Part shown: one piece after another, positions 44,958-53,576 of the stretch
Position numbering within the stretch: the stretch's first letter is position 1
Layout of the letters: each line of letters begins with the position of its first letter
Assembly (NCBI RefSeq): GCF_002355595.1
Contig: NZ_AP017422.1
Coordinates: forward strand, 1,736,001 to 1,800,000
Length of the DNA stretch: 64,000 nt
Reading direction: 5' to 3'
Source: Filimonas lacunae
Lineage (GTDB): Bacteria > Bacteroidota > Bacteroidia > Chitinophagales > Chitinophagaceae
The notes under the pieces: generated by a model
What the model saw: only the letters and a program-made list of their open reading frames with translations
Database searches by the model: none
Told to the model about the DNA's origin: nothing
Position numbers and translations under genes: made by a program

Positions 44958-46460
44958 CTACTCCTCAACCCATGATTGCGCTCTGCCAACAGCTTTTTTC
45001 CAGTATTTTAATAAATCGTTTGCTTTCGCTTCTTCCATTTCCGGATTAAACACTTTCTCTTTACTCCACTGGCTTTTGGTTTCTTCTATGTTGTTCCAGA
45101 AGCCCACTGCCAAACCTGCCAGGTAAGCTGCTCCCAGTGAAGTGGTTTCGAGTATTTTCGGACGCACTACTTCGCTGCGCAGTATATCGGCCTGAAACTG
45201 CATCAGTGCATTGTTGGCTACTGCGCCGCCATCTACACGTAACTCCAGGTTCTTCATGCCGGTGTCTGATTCCATGCTGTTGATAAGGTCATATACCTGG
45301 AAGGCGATGCCCTGTAAAGCCGCTTTGGCAATATGTGCTTTAGTAGTGCCGCGGGTAATGCCGAGGATAGCGCCACGTGCATATTGATCCCAGTAAGGAG
45401 CGCCCAGGCCGGTCAGTGCAGGCACAAAGTAAACGCCGCCATTGTCTTCTACAGAAGCGGATAGTGCTTCGCTTTCTGCGGAGGTATGTATAATTTCCAA
45501 ACCGTCACGTAACCATTGGATGGCTGCACCGCCTACAAACACACTGCCTTCTAAAGCATAGGTGGTTTTGCCATTGATTTTCCAGGCAACGGTAGTTACC
45601 AGGTTATTCTTGCTAAGGATAGGTTTGTCGCCAATGTTCAGTAGCAGAAAGCATCCGGTGCCGTAAGTGTTTTTAGCCATGCCTTCTTCTACACACATTT
45701 GTCCAAACAGGGCTGCCTGCTGGTCGCCTGCAATACCAGCGATAGGTATTTTGGTAGAGAACAGGGTAGTGGCTGTTTCGCCATATACTTCACTGCTTTC
45801 TTTTACTTCGGGTAGCATTTCTTTAGGAACACCAAACAGATTCAGCAGCTCTTCATCCCAACTCATGGTGTTGATGTTAAACAACAGGGTACGTGAGGCG
45901 TTGCTTACATCGGTAATGTGCATTTTACCACGGGTAAACTTCCACACCAGCCAGCTATCTACGGTTCCAAAACACAGTTCGCCTTTTTCTGCGCGCTCGC
46001 GTGCGCCGCTTACCTTGTCCAGGATCCATTTTATTTTGGTGGCGCAGAAATACGAGTCTATCACCAGGCCGGTTTTAGAACGTATCATGTCTTCGTAACC
46101 TTTTGCTTTCAGCTCATCGCAATACTGGGCAGTGCGCCTGTCCTGCCATACAATGGCATTGTAAATAGGCGTACCGGTGGCGCGGTCCCATACAATAGTG
46201 GTTTCGCGCTGGTTGGTAATACCAATGGCGGCGATGTCTAGCCCGGTAATATTAGCCTTGGCAATGGCTTCGGCGGCTACCGACGATTGAGTAGACCATA
46301 TTTCATTAGGGTCATGTTCTACCCATCCTGGTTGAGGAAAGTGCTGTTCAAAATCTTTCTGAGATGCTGCTACAATTTCACCTGCGTGGTTGTAGATGAT
46401 GGCACGTGAACTGGTAGTGCCCTGATCCAGCGCAAGGATGAATTTTTGACTGTTGCTCAT
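44958..46460 (-). CDS. glpK: Glycerol kinase
   Basis: Cytosolic FGGY-family kinase of 500 residues, ATP plus glycerol to sn-glycerol-3-phosphate. The N-terminal phosphate-binding motif is [21 protein letters not shown], the substrate loop includes [17 protein letters not shown] and [11 protein letters not shown], and the C-terminal half has [20 protein letters not shown], and [21 protein letters not shown]. The length matches the family. It is second in the operon, 36 bp after glpD and 38 bp before glpF. Expression is expected to be controlled by GlpR through the glpD promoter. Confidence 0.98.
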   Translation of the reverse strand: MSNSQKFILALDQGTTSSRAIIYNHAGEIVAASQKDFEQHFPQPGWVEHDPNEIWSTQSSVAAEAIAKANITGLDIAAIGITNQRETTIVWDRATGTPIYNAIVWQDRRTAQYCDELKAKGYEDMIRSKTGLVIDSYFCATKIKWILDKVSGARERAEKGELCFGTVDSWLVWKFTRGKMHITDVSNASRTLLFNINTMSWDEELLNLFGVPKEMLPEVKESSEVYGETATTLFSTKIPIAGIAGDQQAALFGQMCVEEGMAKNTYGTGCFLLLNIGDKPILSKNNLVTTVAWKINGKTTYALEGSVFVGGAAIQWLRDGLEIIHTSAESEALSASVEDNGGVYFVPALTGLGAPYWDQYARGAILGITRGTTKAHIAKAALQGIAFQVYDLINSMESDTGMKNLELRVDGGAVANNALMQFQADILRSEVVRPKILETTSLGAAYLAGLAVGFWNNIEETKSQWSKEKVFNPEMEEAKANDLLKYWKKAVGRAQSWVEE

Positions 46461-46496
46461 GTTACAATCGTTATTAATGGTTAAAAAATTGTGCTA

Positions 46497-48065
46497 TTAG
46501 AAAAATTCCATTTCGTACTTAGTGGCCAGTTCTGTAAAGTCTTTTATTTCCTTTTCTATCCATTGTTCATCTTTTCCCAGCTCAGCGGCCATAGCGGCTG
46601 CTACACGGGGGGCTATTGCTACGGCTGCTTTCGAGTCTAACAGCAACAGTCTTATACGGCGCGACAACACATCTTCTACGTGCAAGGCCATTTCATCACG
46701 CACGGCAAACACCACATTGGCTAATGTAAAAGGATAGTTGTCCAGCAAAGGAGCTTGTAAAGCTGGTTCGGCAGCTTCCAGGGCTTTTAATGATCTGATA
46801 TCAGAGCCATATACATGCATTTCGTTATGATGATCTACGGTTGTATCATAACCATGTATAGGCATGTCGGCAGTAACGCAGGCATTAGCAGGCAGGCTGG
46901 CTACCTGTATGGCTTTGTCAATAGTATCCTGCGCCATGCGGCGGAAGGTGGTCCATTTACCACCAATGATGGTAATTAAGCCGCTGTCAGATACCATGAT
47001 CTTATGGCTGCGGGATATTTCCTTGGTGCTTTTGCCTTCGCCTTGTGGGGCGGCCAGCGGACGAAGGCCGGCAAACACCGCCAGTACATCCGTACGGGTA
47101 GGTTTTTTAACCAGGTAACGTGTGGCGGTATTCAATATAAAATTGATCTCTTCTTCCAGTGCGCGGGGTTCCAGTTCCGGAACTTCACGCAGGGTATCGG
47201 TAGTACCTACAATCAGTTTATTATGCCACGGAACGGCAAACAGTACGCGGCCATCATCCGTTTTAGGGATCATAAGGGCAGCTTCACCTGGTAAAAACGA
47301 TCTGTCCAGGGTAAGGTGCACGCCCTGGCTGGGACGCACAAAGTGTGGAGCATTAGGTTTGTCCATTTGCAGCACATTATCTACGTACACACCGGTGGCA
47401 TTAATCACCACTTTTCCTTTCGCTTCGTATTCTTTTCCGGTTTCGATATCTTTCGCTTTAATACCGGTGATCTTTCCATTGCCACCCTTCAGCAGGCCCG
47501 TTACCTTGAAATAATTCAAAACACAGGCTCCTTTTTCTGCTGCGGTCTGGGCTACGTTCAGCGCCAGTCGGGCATCGTCAAACTGGCCGTCGTGGTATTC
47601 TACACCTCCTTTCAAGCCTTCCTTTTTAATGTTGGGCAGCTTTTCCAGGGTATGACGTACAGAGATATAGCGCGATTTACCCAGGCTAAGCTTACCTGCC
47701 AGGAAATCGTAAAATTTTAAACCAACGGTATATTTGATATTGTCGAACCAGGAGTAGTTAGGAATTACGAAACTAGTATTGCGCGTGAGGTGTGGGGCGT
47801 TTTGCAGCAGTTTGCCTCTTTCAAAACAAGCTTCTCTTACCAGTCCTAAATCGCCTTGCGCCATGTAACGCACCCCGCCATGCACCAGTTTGGTAGCTTT
47901 GCTGGAAGTGCCTTTGGCAAAATCGGCCTGCTCGGTAAGCAGGGTTTTAAATCCACGGGAAGCGGCATCCATTGCTGCGCCTAACCCGGTAGCCCCGCCC
48001 CCAATAATGATGACATCCCATTCGGTAGTAGTTTCCAGTTGCAAGAGGGAGGATTTCCTATTCAT
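46497..48065 (-). CDS. glpD: Glycerol-3-phosphate dehydrogenase (FAD-dependent)
   Basis: Membrane-associated flavoenzyme that oxidises sn-glycerol-3-phosphate to dihydroxyacetone phosphate and feeds electrons to quinone. The protein is 522 residues from Met 48065; an upstream Met at 48104 lies within the promoter area and adds a poor leader. The FAD fold is WDVIIIGGGATGLGAAMDAA, followed by TLLTEQADFAKGTSSKATKLVHGGVRYM, and the late GGKWTTFRRMAQD motif is the usual second FAD contact. The C-terminal helical domain is complete. It is first in a four-gene operon with glpK and glpF and divergent from glpR. Its promoter overlaps the repeats described at 48068-48115. Confidence 0.97.
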   Translation of the reverse strand: MNRKSSLLQLETTTEWDVIIIGGGATGLGAAMDAASRGFKTLLTEQADFAKGTSSKATKLVHGGVRYMAQGDLGLVREACFERGKLLQNAPHLTRNTSFVIPNYSWFDNIKYTVGLKFYDFLAGKLSLGKSRYISVRHTLEKLPNIKKEGLKGGVEYHDGQFDDARLALNVAQTAAEKGACVLNYFKVTGLLKGGNGKITGIKAKDIETGKEYEAKGKVVINATGVYVDNVLQMDKPNAPHFVRPSQGVHLTLDRSFLPGEAALMIPKTDDGRVLFAVPWHNKLIVGTTDTLREVPELEPRALEEEINFILNTATRYLVKKPTRTDVLAVFAGLRPLAAPQGEGKSTKEISRSHKIMVSDSGLITIIGGKWTTFRRMAQDTIDKAIQVASLPANACVTADMPIHGYDTTVDHHNEMHVYGSDIRSLKALEAAEPALQAPLLDNYPFTLANVVFAVRDEMALHVEDVLSRRIRLLLLDSKAAVAIAPRVAAAMAAELGKDEQWIEKEIKDFTELATKYEMEFF

Positions 48066-48067
48066 AT

Positions 48068-48115
48068 GAAACAATTTAAAACCAAAAGTAATTATTCGAA
48101 ACAATACGAAACAAA
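48068..48115 (-). promoter_or_regulatory. glpD promoter with phased GAAACAA repeats (candidate GlpR operators)
   Basis: On the minus strand the promoter is TTTG (-33, 48112-48115), a 21-bp spacer and TACTTTTG (-7, 48083-48090, a full TAnnTTTG match). On the plus strand three direct repeats GAAACAA begin at 48068, 48098 and 48108, so they are spaced by 30 and 10 bp, three and one helical turns. Two of them fill the space between -33 and -7 and the third overlaps the start of translation. A bound repressor would block initiation. glpR starts only 95 bp away on the other strand. Confidence 0.7.
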
Positions 48116-48209
48116 TAAAACTGATGAAATTGGCATTCCTTTAAGACAAAACCGGCTTTTCTTTCTTTTAGTTATCTTTACCTAAGCACTAAAAGGAAAA
48201 GGTTGTCAT

Positions 48210-48986
48210 ATGCAAATCGAATCAATGGCGCAGCGCCATAGCTATATTTTAAACAAGCTGAATAAGGAGGAAGTGGTAAAAGTGTCCGATTTGTCGGACG
48301 AGCTGAATGTTTCGCCTGTAACTATTCGAAAGGATTTGAAAGTGCTGGAGAGCAAAAAACTATTATATCGCTCCCACGGTATCATCACCAAAAGCAACCC
48401 CTATATTATGGACGTGAACGTGAATATCAAAAGTGGTATTCGCACCGACCAGAAAAAACGTATAGGAGAAGCGGCTGCGGCATTGGTGGCTCCGGAAGAT
48501 GCTATATTAATAGCCTCTGGTACTACGGTATTGCAACTGGCCGAGGCATTAGCGCATAACACTACTGAGCATTTAACCGTGGTTACTTCGGCTATGAACG
48601 TAGCTATGGTATTGCGCGAGCGGCCTAATACAGAAATTATACAACTAGGTGGTATCATACGCCAGTCGTCCACTTCGGTGGTGGGGCCTTATGCAGAAGA
48701 TATGCTGCGCCGGCTCTCTTTTAAAACGCTGTTCCTGGGGGTGGATGGTATAGATGCTGAGTATGGTTGTTCTACTTCCAATATGATGGAAGCCCAGTTG
48801 AACGAAGTGATGATTAATGCAGCGCAGAAAACGGTGATTCTTACCGATTCATCTAAGTTTGGTAAAAAGGGCTTTGGTAAAATCTGCGATCTGTCGGAGA
48901 TAGACCAGATTATTACCGATGATGAAATAACCCATGCTTCGCGTGAAAAAATTGAACAGGCGGGTGTGGAATTAACTATTGTGTAA
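48210..48986 (+). CDS. glpR: DeoR-family repressor of the glycerol operon
   Basis: Cytoplasmic repressor of 258 residues. The N-terminal winged helix (about 6-60) reads RHSYILNKLNKEEVVKVSDLSDELNVSPVTIRKDLKVLESKKLL, and the C-terminal sugar-phosphate sensing domain (about 78-245) has the DeoR-type IASGTTVLQLAEAL, VVTSAMNVAMVL, IIQLGGIIRQSSTSVVG and ILTDSSKFGKKGF motifs. DeoR regulators near glp genes usually bind glycerol-3-phosphate and release DNA. It is divergent from glpD and 24 bp upstream of a DinB-like gene, so it may be co-transcribed with the next two genes. The first Met at 48210 gives the earliest in-frame start; Met6 is an alternative. Confidence 0.93.
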   Translation: MQIESMAQRHSYILNKLNKEEVVKVSDLSDELNVSPVTIRKDLKVLESKKLLYRSHGIITKSNPYIMDVNVNIKSGIRTDQKKRIGEAAAALVAPEDAILIASGTTVLQLAEALAHNTTEHLTVVTSAMNVAMVLRERPNTEIIQLGGIIRQSSTSVVGPYAEDMLRRLSFKTLFLGVDGIDAEYGCSTSNMMEAQLNEVMINAAQKTVILTDSSKFGKKGFGKICDLSEIDQIITDDEITHASREKIEQAGVELTIV

Positions 48987-49010
48987 ATGGCATTTTAAAA
49001 ATGAACCAAT

Positions 49011-49523
49011 ATGCAACGGCCTGATAACAGTGAGTTCCCGGAAGTGTATAGTAAATACATTCAGTTGGTAACCACCACCGATCTGTTGCCCATATGGGAT
49101 AGTTATACCCATGTGATGGCTGAATTCTTTGCTTCCATTGATGAAGCAAAACATGATTACCGGTATGCGCCGGGGAAATGGACTATTAAAGATGTGTTGT
49201 TGCATTTGATAGATACAGAAAGGGGATACTCTTACCGGGCTATAGTATGTGTAAGGGGTGATAGTTTTACACCATTATACCCGATGGATGAAGATTTGTT
49301 TGCCAGCAATACCAGTACGGCAGGCAGAACAATGGCCGACTTATTGGAGGAGTTTAAAATTGTACGTGCCGGTATGAAAAAGATATTTGAATATGCTACC
49401 GAGCAGCAGCAAATGTTTAAAGGCAATGGTGTGAATGGTGCTATCACAGGCCGGGCCTTGGGGTATATTGCTATAGGACATGCCCTGCATCATAAAAATG
49501 TAATAGAGGAAAGATATTTATAA
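49011..49523 (+). CDS. DinB-like (DfsB/YfiT-type) protein
   Basis: Cytosolic four-helix protein of the DinB superfamily, 170 residues. The histidines expected for a bound metal are seen in WTIKDVLLHLIDTERGYSYRA (about residues 60-72) and in IAIGHALHHKNVIEERYL near the end. Members in Bacteroidota are often thought to be thiol transferases, but the actual reaction is unknown here. It begins 24 bp after glpR and 55 bp before the PIG-L-like gene, both in the same direction, so a common transcript is possible. Its biological link to glycerol is unclear. Confidence 0.88.
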   Translation: MQRPDNSEFPEVYSKYIQLVTTTDLLPIWDSYTHVMAEFFASIDEAKHDYRYAPGKWTIKDVLLHLIDTERGYSYRAIVCVRGDSFTPLYPMDEDLFASNTSTAGRTMADLLEEFKIVRAGMKKIFEYATEQQQMFKGNGVNGAITGRALGYIAIGHALHHKNVIEERYL

Positions 49524-49578
49524 AATAAGTAATTTACTGCTTCCCGTAAAGGAAAATCACCCTAAACAACTGCTTATC

Positions 49579-52152
49579 ATGAAGAATGTTGCCAGGGTAG
49601 CCGTTATAGCGGTCTGCCTATTTATTGTATGCCGGTTGCCCTATGCAGCTGCTCAGTATTCCCGTTATAAAAGCACAGATATATATGCATCGTTGCAGGA
49701 TATAAAAACAGCAGGCAGTGTGTTACTGGTAGGTGCAACGCCTGCCGACAGGAATGCCGCTTTACTGGCTTACCTGCGCCAACACAAACATTTGCGCACC
49801 GGTTTTTTAAGTGTTACCCGGGGGGAGGGTATTAAAAACCGGGTGAGTACAGAACAGGGGCAGGAGCTGGGACTGGTGCATGCGCTGGAAGCCATCGCAG
49901 CCGCCAGTATGGATAAAACGGAAATCTTTTTTACCAGTGCTGTTGATTTTGGCTGGGTGGAAAGCGAGGGGGAGGTGATAAAAGGCTGGGATATGCCTAA
50001 GCTTACCAAAGAAGTGGTTGGAATGATTCGCCAGTTTAAACCCGATATTATTATTACTTCCTTCTCAGTAAATGATGTTGATAAACCTGATGCCCGTAGC
50101 CGTGTGTTGGGAAAGCTAATGCAGGATGCATTTGCACAGGCCGCTGATACCAGTAAGTATGCTGAGCAGTTTGATTTAGGAGTAAAGCCCTGGCAGGTAA
50201 AGCGTATGTTGTGTACAACGGCGGATAGCACACACGCTATTGCCTTTAATCCGGAACAATATAGTGCCATATCAGGCCTGAGTATTACAGATGTTGCCCG
50301 GTATAGCAATGGTCAGCAACGCAGCATAGGAGGAAACGATTCATTGCTGAATGTGCCCGTACAATATTTACGCGTGATTGCCGGTGATAACAACTGTGCA
50401 GATATGATGGATGGGATAGATGTGTCGCTGGCGAGAATAAGCAGTTATGCAACGGGAAATGTAATTCCGTTGCTGGATAGCATGGTACAACATTTCAACT
50501 TTATCAGTCCCGAAGTGGCTGTGGAACCTTTATTGCGATTATATAGCCGGTTCAAAGTGATGCGGGCAGATACGGCCGGGTGGAAAGGGAGAAAATTGCA
50601 GGAGGTTCAGCAGGCGTTGTTTACCATGCTGGGTATTAAAGCTGTGATCACTTCTTCTGAAAGATATGCGGTAACAGGCAGGCAGCTACCGTTGCGTTTT
50701 GCTATTCGAAAAAACAGTCCGTATCCTGTATCCCTGTCTCGCATCCGCTGCCAGGCAATAGATTCTGCTATTGACATAGAATTGCCACAGTATACTACCC
50801 GTAGTTTTACAGCCGAAATAAAAGTGCCTGTGTATACCGAGGCGTATCAGCCTTACTGGTTAAAGAAGCCGATGTCTTCGGAGTATTATATGTACACGAA
50901 TGATGACTGGCTCATGAAAGGGCGGCCTGATAATATGCCGGCGTTTCCCGGGCAGTTTGTATTGAGAATTGGAGAGGAGGAATTTTCGATAAACCTGCAG
51001 GTGGAATACAGCAGGGATTCCGGGCAACTATCCATGCAATATCAGGAAAGATTACCCGAACTGGTACGCACGATTTTACCTCTTACAGTTTCATTGAAGC
51101 CGGATAATATTTTAATTCATGTAAAGCCGGGTAATGAGTATACTAAAAATCCATCTGCCATTGTATACTTCAAAAGCTACTTTACACAAAAGCAGGTGAA
51201 AACAACTATTAAGCTGGGCAGGCTGGGGTATGGTGTTTCGGTGGATGGGGCTAAGGCGACCGGACAAAAAGGCAATCTGTTATTTGAGAAAGATACGTTG
51301 ATGGATTTTGTGGCAGGTGAAGTGCGGCAGGTGAATATCCCTGTGCAGGGTGAGGTGTTTACAAAAGGGGAGAAAGTGAATCGAATGCTGGGTGCTTCTA
51401 TTGTGCTGGAACTGGACAGTGTTAAAAACAATTACAACTCTTTATTGCGTACCATCCGCTATGGGTATATTCCTGAAACGGGTTATTATCTCCGGGAGAT
51501 GTGCCGCCTGATACCAGATGAGATTAACACCAGGGGTAATCGCATAGGTTTTGTTTCTTCTAAAGAAGACAGGATAGTGTATGCCTTACAGCAAATGGGG
51601 TTTACTGTGAAAGTGCTGGAAGATACTGATTTTACTATGGATACTTTACGGCAGTTGGATGCTATTGTAATAGGCTCGCAATTAGATGCTCCCGAAGCGT
51701 ACCTGGGGCGTTCCTATGATAGTTTGCTTTTGTATGTGCAGGAAGGTGGCAATTGTATTGTGCAGGGGCAGGATGTGGCTGTGCAGCTCACCAGGCCTTT
51801 TTTATTAACTTCTGCGCCGTTCAGAATCAATAACAAGGATGGTAAGGTATCTGTACAGCCCGAAGTATTGCCTACTATGCAGGCTCCCAACAGTATTACG
51901 GCGGAAGAGTGGAGTAGTTTTGGGCAGGATGTGTGCCGTTTTGCAGCTGTGTCTTACGATCCTGCTTTTGTATCGTGTATAACGCTTTCACGCAATCCGG
52001 AAAACAAATCTACCAGGGGAAGTTTGTTGCGGGCAGTGTATGGGCGCGGTAATTTTATTTACTCCTCCCTGAATTTGAGTAGCCAGTTAGCCGAGGGGCG
52101 TGCTATGGCTTATAAACTGCTTGCTAATTTAATTGCGTGGCCGGGCAATTAA
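49579..52152 (+). CDS. PIG-L-family protein with altered metal-binding motifs
   Basis: Exported protein of 857 residues; a signal peptide ends near PYAAAQY. Residues 45-260 follow the PIG-L/LmbE deacetylase fold as it occurs in Bacteroidota: TRGEG...NRVSTEQGQELGLVHALEAI, FFTSAVDFGWVES, WDMPKLTKEVVGMIRQFKPDIIIT, WQVKRMLCTT. But the metal motif that normally reads AHPDDE is here GATPADRN (52-59), and the usual His-rich GHHxxS loop is NDVDKPDARSRVLGK (165-179). Both sites lack their metal ligands. The rest includes a long beta-rich middle and a C-terminal GATase-like part (RGNRIGFVSSKEDRIVYALQQMG, VIGSQLDAPEAYLGRSYDSL). If the reading is right it is a non-catalytic member. Frameshift is unlikely since the frame is intact throughout. 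Confidence 0.82.
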   Translation: MKNVARVAVIAVCLFIVCRLPYAAAQYSRYKSTDIYASLQDIKTAGSVLLVGATPADRNAALLAYLRQHKHLRTGFLSVTRGEGIKNRVSTEQGQELGLVHALEAIAAASMDKTEIFFTSAVDFGWVESEGEVIKGWDMPKLTKEVVGMIRQFKPDIIITSFSVNDVDKPDARSRVLGKLMQDAFAQAADTSKYAEQFDLGVKPWQVKRMLCTTADSTHAIAFNPEQYSAISGLSITDVARYSNGQQRSIGGNDSLLNVPVQYLRVIAGDNNCADMMDGIDVSLARISSYATGNVIPLLDSMVQHFNFISPEVAVEPLLRLYSRFKVMRADTAGWKGRKLQEVQQALFTMLGIKAVITSSERYAVTGRQLPLRFAIRKNSPYPVSLSRIRCQAIDSAIDIELPQYTTRSFTAEIKVPVYTEAYQPYWLKKPMSSEYYMYTNDDWLMKGRPDNMPAFPGQFVLRIGEEEFSINLQVEYSRDSGQLSMQYQERLPELVRTILPLTVSLKPDNILIHVKPGNEYTKNPSAIVYFKSYFTQKQVKTTIKLGRLGYGVSVDGAKATGQKGNLLFEKDTLMDFVAGEVRQVNIPVQGEVFTKGEKVNRMLGASIVLELDSVKNNYNSLLRTIRYGYIPETGYYLREMCRLIPDEINTRGNRIGFVSSKEDRIVYALQQMGFTVKVLEDTDFTMDTLRQLDAIVIGSQLDAPEAYLGRSYDSLLLYVQEGGNCIVQGQDVAVQLTRPFLLTSAPFRINNKDGKVSVQPEVLPTMQAPNSITAEEWSSFGQDVCRFAAVSYDPAFVSCITLSRNPENKSTRGSLLRAVYGRGNFIYSSLNLSSQLAEGRAMAYKLLANLIAWPGN

Positions 52153-52166
52153 GCTGTTGAAGGATT

Positions 52167-52204
52167 TGTAACATTTATTACAGCCCGTTGTAACAAATGT
52201 TACA
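52167..52204. promoter_or_regulatory. TGTAACA/TGTTACA palindrome upstream of peroxiredoxin
   Basis: TGTAACA (52189-52195), two bases, TGTTACA (52198-52204) make a near-perfect palindrome with 7-bp arms. A further TGTAACA copy lies at 52167-52173, 22 bp upstream. The layout is that of a dimeric Crp/Fnr-like operator plus a half site. It stands 70 bp before the peroxiredoxin start and 15 bp after the PIG-L-like stop. Confidence 0.55.
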
Positions 52205-52273
52205 GGATTGCAGTTGGACGTTTTGCATTTTTGTGATGTTCAAATAATCTATCATCATAAAAATACAAACGCC

Positions 52274-52945
52274 ATGAGCTTACGTTTAAACAGCATTGCC
52301 CCTGATTTCACTGCCGACACTACCAAAGGAACTATCCGGTTTCATGAATGGATAGGAGAAGGATGGGCCATGTTGTTTTCGCATCCTAAAGATTTTACTC
52401 CTGTATGTACTACCGAGTTGGGATATATGGCCCGTATTGAGCAGGAATTTATCAAACGCAACTGCAAAATCATTGGGTTAAGTGTTGATCCGGTAGAAAG
52501 TCATCTGATCTGGGAAAAAGATATTGAAGAAACCCAGGGGGCTGCTGTCAACTATCCTATGATAGGAGATCCTACACTGGCTATTGCCAAACTGTACGAG
52601 ATGTTGCCGGAAGAAGAAGCAGGTACGTCAGAAGGCAGAACTGCCGCTACCAACCAAACTGTGCGTTCTGTGTTTGTGGTAGGTCCGGATAAAAGAATAA
52701 AACTACAGTTGACTTATCCAATGACCACAGGGCGCAATTTCAATGAAATACTGCGTGTGCTGGATTCTATGCAATTAACGGCTGCACATAAAGTGGCTAC
52801 GCCTGTGAACTGGCAAAACGGGGAAGATGTAATTATTGTTCCTGCTGTTTCTGATGCTGAAGCCAAAGAAAAGTATCCTGATGGCTGGAAAACCGTTAAG
52901 CCTTACCTGCGTATTGTTGCGCAACCCGCTACATCTAATAACTAA
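52274..52945 (+). CDS. 1-Cys peroxiredoxin (Prx6-type)
   Basis: Cytosolic thiol peroxidase of 223 residues that reduces hydrogen peroxide and organic peroxides. The start is Met 52274 (MSLRLNSIAPDFTADT), since the open frame upstream of it is not conserved. The peroxidatic cysteine is Cys45 in FSHPKDFTPVCTTELG, with the usual Pro and Thr. A later Cys (KRNCKIIG) is not at the site of a typical resolving cysteine, so a 1-Cys mechanism is likely. The C-terminal extension (WQNGEDVIIVPAVSDAEAKEKYPDGW, PYLRI) fits the Prx6 group. The palindrome at 52167-52204 probably controls it, and a stem-loop at 52998-53029 ends it. Confidence 0.95.
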   Translation: MSLRLNSIAPDFTADTTKGTIRFHEWIGEGWAMLFSHPKDFTPVCTTELGYMARIEQEFIKRNCKIIGLSVDPVESHLIWEKDIEETQGAAVNYPMIGDPTLAIAKLYEMLPEEEAGTSEGRTAATNQTVRSVFVVGPDKRIKLQLTYPMTTGRNFNEILRVLDSMQLTAAHKVATPVNWQNGEDVIIVPAVSDAEAKEKYPDGWKTVKPYLRIVAQPATSNN

Positions 52946-52997
52946 TATGAAATTTCAGCAGTCTGCTTAACTGTTTTATAAAATTTTATTACCTATA

Positions 52998-53029
52998 ACA
53001 AACGGGTTTGCGTAAGCAGGCCCGTTTGT
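52998..53029 (+). terminator. Stem-loop after the peroxiredoxin gene
   Basis: Arms ACAAACGGGTTTGC (52998-53011) and GCAGGCCCGTTTGT (53016-53029) pair over 14 bp with two G-U pairs and a GTAA loop. Few T residues follow (CTTTCC). It is 53 bp past the stop codon, so a terminator or mRNA-end structure is likely. Confidence 0.6.
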
Positions 53030-53576
53030 CTTTCCAGGTGTTGCCAATAGAACGTTCTCCACTATTTTCTTTATCATCAGAGAGGGGAGTAAAGCTTCTG
53101 ATTGTCTGGAATAAAGCCCTGTTGGCAGGTGATTTTAACGGATTTTATAATATAGTTAATGATATATCTGATATATGTAGTTCAAATATATCCTGTGAAT
53201 TAGTTGACTAACAGTTGTTTGAGGTTGTTGTTGTATTTTTTATTACCCTATAAACTAGGTGGAATAAAATGTGCCGGATTTTTGGCGGCTGTTAAATATG
53301 TCCTATATTTGTCCACGTAATAAGTAGGTTATTAAAATCCATACTATCCCTATGCAGATGAGTTGTTGTAAGTACCAAGACGTAATTCCGTTACCTGCCC
53401 TGTAATTCCAAACAAAGATTGAGGTGGTTGTAATGTAAGCCGAAGCTGTAACAACAGCTTCCTGGCCATGTATTGTATTTTCTGAAGTGTTCAAAAAAGC
53501 GGTGCAACACTTCCATGGAAGAGGTATGCCTTGTTGTGAAGCCGCCGCACTGTTTAACAAATCCAAACCAATAGAT
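53030..53576. other. Intergenic and leader region before the SusC/SusD/DUF1684 operon
   Basis: Holds promoter module B (53236-53335) and a leader of roughly 260 nt before ATG 53577. In the leader is a small stem-loop, GAAGCTGT (53442-53449) and ACAGCTTC (53454-53461) around a 4-nt loop. 53030-53235 shows nothing I can support; a 67-codon frame there has no gene-like features. Confidence 0.55.
53236..53335 (+). promoter_or_regulatory. Promoter module B, upstream of the SusC/SusD/DUF1684 operon
   Basis: TTTG (-33, 53281-53284), a 19-bp spacer and TATATTTG (-7, 53304-53311). Upstream is a degenerate form of the CTAC-N7-GTAG site (CTAT-N7-GTGG, 53248-53262). GCC..GGC flanks the -33 region (GCCGGATTTTTGGC, 53273-53286). 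Downstream is CCACGTAATAAGTAG, then TTATTA. The elements are in the same order and nearly the same spacing as in module A at 20150-20250. Confidence 0.75.

Noticed and set aside
53008-53211. 67-codon plus-strand frame before the DUF1684 operon
   Set aside because: Starts inside a terminator-like stem-loop, has no recognisable features and an unlikely initiation codon.
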